Below are positions 11,992 through 16,345 of a stretch of 16,345 nucleotides of DNA, in pieces. Every line of letters begins with the position of its first letter. The first letter of the stretch is position 1. The notes beneath the pieces are model-generated. The model was not told where the DNA came from, did no database searches, and worked only from the letters and a program-made list of their open reading frames with translations. The DNA lies in the NCBI GenBank assembly GCA_030641665.1, contig DAOWHA010000064.1, positions 1-16,345 on the forward strand. Direction: 5' to 3'. Both the position numbers and the translations under genes were made by a program. The stretch is from JAGLTA01 sp023142625. Lineage in GTDB: Bacteria > Patescibacteriota > Patescibacteriia > JAACEG01.

Positions 11992-12057
11992 ATTTATATT
12001 GATTTTTGAAAAAAACGATGTTAAACTACATCTAAATTTAAAAATAATTTTTATTTT

Positions 12058-13752
12058 ATGATCGGCGCAGATATTTTATTAAAATCTTTATTAAAAGAGG
12101 GGGTGGAGATAATTTTCGGCTATCCCGGCGGGGTAGCAATTCCTTTGTATGATAAATTCAAGGATTATCCGCAAATTAAGCATATTTTAACGCGGCACGA
12201 GCAAGGCGCTGCCTTGGCTGCTGACGGATATTTTAGGGTTACAGGCAAGATTGGAGTCTGTCTCGCCACATCAGGACCTGGGGCGACAAATTTAATCACA
12301 GGAATTGCAAACGCCTATATGGATTCCATAGGAATGGTTGCGATTACTTGCCAAGTTCAAAGCGCTCTTATCGGCACAGACGCTTTTCAAGAAGTTGATA
12401 TTACTGGAATTACCAAGCCGATAACAAAACGAAATTATTTTATTGATAATGTTAACGATTTGCCGCGTATTGTAAGCGAAGCGTTTTATTTGGCGTTAAG
12501 CGGACGACCGCGCCCGGTTCATATTGATATACCAGTTGATATTTTAAAAACGGAAGTTAAAAAATTCAGTTATCCATCAAAAGCAGATTTGCCTAATTCT
12601 AATCTTTTGCAAAAAATTAGCGCTGAAGAGATAGACAAGGCCTGCGTATTGATTGAAAAATTTAAGCGTCCGGTTGTAATTGCCGGACACGGAATAATAA
12701 TATCGCAAGCAGAAGCGGAATTGAAAAAATTTATTAAAAAAACGGATATTCCTGTTATTACCACTTTATTGGGAATTGGCGCTTTGTCAGAAAAACATCC
12801 GATGAATTTTGGAATGCTTGGAATGCACGGAACGGCTTATGCTAATTATATCGCGCATAATGCCGATTTAATTATTGGAATTGGAACCCGTTTTAGCGAT
12901 CGCATCACGGGGAATATAAATGAATTTGCAAAAAATGCGAATGTTATTCATATAGATATTGATCCTGCCGAAATCGGAAAAAATGTTTTTGCCGATGTTC
13001 CGCTTCTTGGAGACTGCGAGGAAGTATTAAAAAAATTGAACAAAAAAATTGTTCAGTTGTCGCATCGCAATTGGGTAGGGCGAATTAAAGAATGGAAAAC
13101 AAAGACAAATTTACAGGAAATTAAACAGCAGTTAGGATCGCGTAATAATAAATGCTTAATGGCGCGGGATATTATGCGCGAGATAGATTTACAAACCAAT
13201 GGCGAGGCGGTTATCGTGAGCGATGTTGGACAGAATCAGATGTGGAGCGCGCAATATTTTGAATATATTGAATCGAACCATCTTTTAAGCGCAGGAGGGC
13301 TAGGTCCAATGGGGTACAGTCTGCCAGCGTCTATTGGGGCTAAATTCGGCAGCCCAAAATCGGATATTTGGGCAATAATGGGAGACGGCGGTTTTCAGAT
13401 GAATATGCAGGAGTTAGGCGTAATTATGGAGCATAAATTGCCGATTAAAATTATAATTTTAAATAATGGATATTTAGGAATGGTAAGGCAGTGGCAGGAA
13501 CTATTTTTTAAAAAAAATTATGCAGCGACTAAATTGGCAAATCCTAATTTTATCCAAGTTGCTAAAGCGTATGGAATTGAAGCTTATCAAATAACCGAAC
13601 TACGCGATGCTAAAAGTAAAATAAAAAAGGCTGTCAATTCAGATAAGCCGATTTTTCTTGATTTCATAATTGGCGCTGAAGATATTGTTTTGCCAATGGT
13701 TCCGGCAGGAAAGAGCCTAGGGGATGTTATAGTAGATTTGCCGCGTAATTAA
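12058..13752 (+). CDS. ilvB: Acetolactate synthase, catalytic (large) subunit
   Basis: IlvB condenses two pyruvates to 2-acetolactate, or pyruvate with 2-ketobutyrate, using thiamine diphosphate and FAD at the entry to Val, Leu and Ile synthesis. The 564-aa protein has the three domains of the family. Catalytic E48 is in TRHEQGAALAADGYFR. The FAD-domain motif is RFSDRITGN (278-286), and the ThDP/Mg motif runs from GDGG (442-445) to NN (469-470). MVRQWQELF (475-483) holds the Trp characteristic of anabolic, herbicide-type AHAS. RFSDR in place of the common RFDDR is a variant I associate with archaeal enzymes. No ilvN regulatory subunit follows; dusB comes next after 13 nt. The start ATG lacks a Shine-Dalgarno, but TRHEQG at residue 45 and the MIGADILLKSL start match the family N-terminus. 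Confidence 0.95.
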   Translation: MIGADILLKSLLKEGVEIIFGYPGGVAIPLYDKFKDYPQIKHILTRHEQGAALAADGYFRVTGKIGVCLATSGPGATNLITGIANAYMDSIGMVAITCQVQSALIGTDAFQEVDITGITKPITKRNYFIDNVNDLPRIVSEAFYLALSGRPRPVHIDIPVDILKTEVKKFSYPSKADLPNSNLLQKISAEEIDKACVLIEKFKRPVVIAGHGIIISQAEAELKKFIKKTDIPVITTLLGIGALSEKHPMNFGMLGMHGTAYANYIAHNADLIIGIGTRFSDRITGNINEFAKNANVIHIDIDPAEIGKNVFADVPLLGDCEEVLKKLNKKIVQLSHRNWVGRIKEWKTKTNLQEIKQQLGSRNNKCLMARDIMREIDLQTNGEAVIVSDVGQNQMWSAQYFEYIESNHLLSAGGLGPMGYSLPASIGAKFGSPKSDIWAIMGDGGFQMNMQELGVIMEHKLPIKIIILNNGYLGMVRQWQELFFKKNYAATKLANPNFIQVAKAYGIEAYQITELRDAKSKIKKAVNSDKPIFLDFIIGAEDIVLPMVPAGKSLGDVIVDLPRN

Positions 13753-13765
13753 AAGGAATTAAAAT

Positions 13766-14722
13766 ATGGTGAATAATTTTTGGCAGGACACTAAAAAGCC
13801 GATTTTAGCGCTGGCGCCGATGGCTGGATTTACCGATAGGGCGTTTCGCCAGATTTGCAAAAGGTTTGGCGCGGATGTCTGTTATAGTGAAATGGCAAGC
13901 GCGTCGGCTCTGTATTTTCAGCCATTAAAAACTTTGGAATTAATCCGTTTTAATAAAATTGAAAGCCCTTATATAGTTCAGCTGTTTGGAAAAAATTCTC
14001 TGCATTTTGCAAAAGCGGCAAGAATTATAACCAAAAAAATTAAACCTGATGGAATTGATATAAATTTCGGTTGTCCGGCAAAAAAAATTTTTAAAGAAGG
14101 GTCTGGCGCTGCTTTGATGGATGATCCAAAATTATCAGGAGAGATAATTAAAACAGTTTGCGCAAACACAAATTTGCCAGGATCAATAAAAATTCGCTCT
14201 AAAGGAAAAAAAATAACAGCAAGTTATTTTGTAAAAAAGATAATTAGATTGCCAATAGAGGCGATTATGATCCATGGCAGAAGCTATGAACAAGGTTTTT
14301 CGGGAAAAATAGATGCAGGCGAGATTAAAAGCGTTAAAAAAATTTTTTCAGGAATAATTTTAGCAAATGGCGGTATAAATTCCTTGGCTGACGCGCAAGA
14401 GATATTAAGAAAAACAGAAGTAGACGGAATTGGAATAGCGCGCGGAGCATTAGGCAAGCCATGGATATTTCAAGAAATTAAAGAGCAAAAAGAAAAGCCA
14501 AAAAATATAGATTTAGCGTTTAAAATAGCATTAAGGCACCTGAAATTATGCCAAAAATATAAAGGCGCGCAAGGAGTTATTGAAGCGCGAAAACACTTGG
14601 CATATTATACAAAAGGAATGCCAAACATTAAAAAATTTCGCCAAAAATTTATGCAAATTACAACATTAGACGATTTGCAAAATATAATTATTGCCGTTAA
14701 TAATTATTTAACATTAAAATAG
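13766..14722 (+). CDS. dusB: tRNA-dihydrouridine synthase (Dus family)
   Basis: Dus enzymes reduce uridines in the tRNA D-loop to dihydrouridine with FMN and NADPH. Visible are LAPMAGFTDRAFRQICK (16-32), the catalytic cysteine C103 in INFGCPAKKIFKEGSGAALM (99-118), the phosphate-binding ANGGINSLADA region and IARGALGKPWIF. At 318 aa it is standard, with the C-terminal helical tRNA-recognition domain from about residue 245. The symbol dusB is by best general fit; subclass assignment needs a tree. AAAAGGAATT about 9 nt before the ATG is a usable Shine-Dalgarno, rarer in this window. It lies 13 nt after ilvB, so it is probably on the same mRNA, without metabolic connection. Confidence 0.93.
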   Translation: MVNNFWQDTKKPILALAPMAGFTDRAFRQICKRFGADVCYSEMASASALYFQPLKTLELIRFNKIESPYIVQLFGKNSLHFAKAARIITKKIKPDGIDINFGCPAKKIFKEGSGAALMDDPKLSGEIIKTVCANTNLPGSIKIRSKGKKITASYFVKKIIRLPIEAIMIHGRSYEQGFSGKIDAGEIKSVKKIFSGIILANGGINSLADAQEILRKTEVDGIGIARGALGKPWIFQEIKEQKEKPKNIDLAFKIALRHLKLCQKYKGAQGVIEARKHLAYYTKGMPNIKKFRQKFMQITTLDDLQNIIIAVNNYLTLK

Positions 14723-14747
14723 ACCTATTGTGTAATTAAAATTTTTT

Positions 14748-15077
14748 ATGCTTATACAATTTATTATAATTTTGTTTTCGCTGTTTGCGATATCGCGGCT
14801 TAGAAGCAAATTAAAAGCTAAAGAGATTGATGTTAAAGAATTTTATCTTTGGCTGCCGTTTTGGGCAGTTACTATAATCGCTACGGTTTGGTTTAGAAAA
14901 ACAGATATTATAGCGAAATTTTTTGGCGTAGAAAAAGGAGCGGATTTAGCGGTTTACATTTCTATTATAGTTTTATTTTACCTGCTATTTAAATTGATTG
15001 TAAAAATAAAAAAAATAGAACGCGATATTACTAAAATAACAAGAGAATTAGCTATTAAAAATTCAAGAAAAAATTAA
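14748..15077 (+). CDS. DUF2304-family small membrane protein
   Basis: The 109-aa protein has three predicted membrane helices at about residues 1-17 (MLIQFIIILFSLFAISR), 31-49 (EFYLWLPFWAVTIIATVWF) and 66-87 (LAVYISIIVLFYLLFKLIVKI). It ends in a charged, coiled-coil-like tail (KIERDITKITRELAIKNSRKN). The order of RL..K..K, a WLPFW-type helix, a FFGVEKGADL loop, a third helix and KIxxLxxELA is that of DUF2304. Members are often found beside polyprenyl-phosphate glycosyltransferases in cell-envelope loci, but none is seen here. The family match is by eye. It starts 25 nt after dusB and may close the ilvB-dusB transcript. A weak AT-only hairpin, AATTTTAAA-TTA-TTTAAAATT (15076-15096), overlaps its end. 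Confidence 0.72.
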   Translation: MLIQFIIILFSLFAISRLRSKLKAKEIDVKEFYLWLPFWAVTIIATVWFRKTDIIAKFFGVEKGADLAVYISIIVLFYLLFKLIVKIKKIERDITKITRELAIKNSRKN

Positions 15078-15149
15078 TTTTAAATTATTTAAAATTACAA
15101 TAAAGCAATAAAGTTAGTTTTATTTAATTAATAATTTTATTAAAAAGTT

Positions 15150-15213
15150 TTATTTACCCCGTCATTCGACGGGATGAAACTATAAAAATAATTAAAATTA
15201 TTTTTATAGTTTC
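15150..15213 (-). terminator. Two-hairpin element at the stop codon of the PEGA gene (copy 2)
   Basis: Read on the - strand, it begins in the TGA stop (15214-15212) with the stem GAAACTATAAAAATAATT and its complement (about 15213-15179). It continues with ATCCCGTC-GAAT-GACGGGGT and then AAATAA. This matches the secG-linked copy at 2510-2572 almost base for base, including loop positions. On the other strand it would also face the DUF2304 gene transcript, so it may act on both sides. Confidence 0.65.
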
Positions 15214-16345
15214 AAAATATTTCTAATTCAAATAATCCTTTTTGACCTCCAGTTTCGCCGTTAAAATAAATTTTGCCGCTGTTAAAATTTAAGGAGAAGT
15301 TATTTATTTTTATTTTATCGGCTAAAATTTGGATATTTTTTTCTTTATAATCAAGACCGGTAATTTTTAATGTTTCCCCAACCTGAAACAATAGATGATT
15401 AAAATCTCCATACCACGCTATCTGTTTGACTTCCTCACTATATCTTCCGATAAGATTTTTTTTGTTGGCTTTAAAATCATAAATGTATATTTCATAATCA
15501 TTATTATAGGCAAGGCGGTAATAACCGTCTATTTTTTTACTCCATACAATATTAGCCGCATTATCATTTATAATAATTTTTTTAGTATCAGTATTTATTA
15601 CTGTTAATTTTTGAGATTTTTTATCCATAATCGCGAGAAAATATTCTGGGCTGTCTTGAAATTTAAAGTTAAGCTGAGATAGATCTAATAATTTTATTTG
15701 TCTGTTTTTATTATTTTGATCTATTTCTATTAAAACAGTTTTATCGTTTTTGACTGTTAAAAGATAGATTGAATTATTAATAATATCAAAATCAAAAAAA
15801 TCAGATGATTTACCGTAAATATAAATTTCATCCAACTTGTAATCCAACAGATTAAACCTATAAATTTTTTTGTTATCATTAAAATAAATAATATAGTCGC
15901 TCTGCCTATCCCAAAGCAAATTTTTTATTTTAATATTGGATATTTTTTGCTCCAAATCAATTATTTTTCGCAGAGCAAAATTATATATATAATTTTTACC
16001 GCCAGTTTTAATTAAAAGATTTTTATTTTTATTGGAAAAAACAAAATCAATAAGCTGGTTATTATCGTTTATTTTTATGTTAGAAAAAATATTTGTTAAT
16101 TCATTATAAATTTTAAAGTTAAAATCGCCGTTATTTTGAGTTTGTTGAAAAATTAAATTTTGATTATTAGGAGAATAAATAAAATTTTCAATCTGTCCCT
16201 GATAGATTAATGTTGGCGCAGCGTTTTTTTTGAACAGAATAATATTTTTAATTATATTTACTTTTTCGCTAACTACTTTTATCGTTTTTCCCCATTTTTG
16301 CCGCCCGTCTTTAGAAATAGATATAATATATTCATTTGGGGGCAA
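15212..16345 (-). CDS. PEGA-domain protein with propeller-like C-terminus, 5' end cut by the window
   Basis: The frame is open through the window edge, so the N-terminus lies beyond 16345 and residue 1 here is an internal Leu codon (TTG). The visible start, LPPNEYIISISKDGRQKWGK followed by TIKV (residues 1-24), is the C-terminal half of a PEGA domain, a small beta-sandwich of surface proteins. After VNIIKNIILF come about 330 residues of repeated short strands with YSPNNQNLIFQQ, WDRQSDYIIYFNDN, WSKKIDGYYRLAYNND and WYGDFNHLLFQVG. These are WD/TolB-like beta-propeller blades spaced about 40-50 residues apart. In Patescibacteria such proteins usually have an N-terminal membrane helix and face outward; here that part is not visible. 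Function is unknown. The sequence is very rich in Asn, Lys and Ile. Confidence 0.75.
   Translation of the reverse strand: MPPNEYIISISKDGRQKWGKTIKVVSEKVNIIKNIILFKKNAAPTLIYQGQIENFIYSPNNQNLIFQQTQNNGDFNFKIYNELTNIFSNIKINDNNQLIDFVFSNKNKNLLIKTGGKNYIYNFALRKIIDLEQKISNIKIKNLLWDRQSDYIIYFNDNKKIYRFNLLDYKLDEIYIYGKSSDFFDFDIINNSIYLLTVKNDKTVLIEIDQNNKNRQIKLLDLSQLNFKFQDSPEYFLAIMDKKSQKLTVINTDTKKIIINDNAANIVWSKKIDGYYRLAYNNDYEIYIYDFKANKKNLIGRYSEEVKQIAWYGDFNHLLFQVGETLKITGLDYKEKNIQILADKIKINNFSLNFNSGKIYFNGETGGQKGLFELEIF

Overview
The window is AT-rich bacterial chromosome (low-GC genes, many A/T homopolymers, standard genetic code with TGA used as stop). It most resembles a member of the Candidate Phyla Radiation (Patescibacteria), probably a Parcubacteria-type lineage. 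That placement is inference. It rests on a peptide-binding protein with a long cytoplasmic N-terminus plus one membrane anchor, a PEGA-type surface protein with a propeller-like C-terminus, SecG, a DUF2304 membrane protein, and mostly Shine-Dalgarno-poor gene starts. What is unusual for such a lineage is the amount of amino-acid biosynthesis: LeuD, LeuB, IlvB, LysC, Asd and two archaeal-type enzymes of early aromatic synthesis.

Layout. Positions 1-528 are the 3' end of a 23S rRNA. The 23S-5S spacer holds a nested palindromic repeat (599-846), then a small-ORF cassette (854-1210) closed by a long inverted repeat, then GC-rich hairpins and the 5S rRNA (about 1394-1518) with its terminator. A second cassette (1629-1961) has the same inverted repeat, ribosome-binding site and layout but an unrelated small ORF. 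Next come tRNA-Tyr, a MITE-like palindrome, secG, a family 5 peptide-binding protein, an unexplained structured spacer, tRNA-Val and tRNA-Asp. A Nudix-leuD-leuB operon follows on the + strand, ending at a shared terminator.

From 11730 down to 6819 everything is on the - strand: aroA' (ADH synthase), aroB' (3-dehydroquinate synthase II), a second MITE copy, lysC, asd, and a Phd/RelE-type antitoxin-toxin pair with its own promoter and a dyad operator. LysC and Asd make aspartate semialdehyde, which is the substrate of AroA'. AroB' then turns the AroA' product into 3-dehydroquinate, so the four genes together form the ASA-dependent entry into the shikimate pathway. The 5' leader of aroA' encodes a previously unlisted 28-residue Phe/Tyr-rich peptide, followed by mutually exclusive antiterminator and terminator hairpins. 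This is a candidate aromatic amino-acid attenuator.

Divergent from aroA', ilvB (acetolactate synthase), dusB and a DUF2304 gene run on the + strand. The window closes with the 3' part of the PEGA/propeller gene on the - strand. That gene and secG end in two copies of the same two-hairpin element, each starting exactly at the TGA stop codon.
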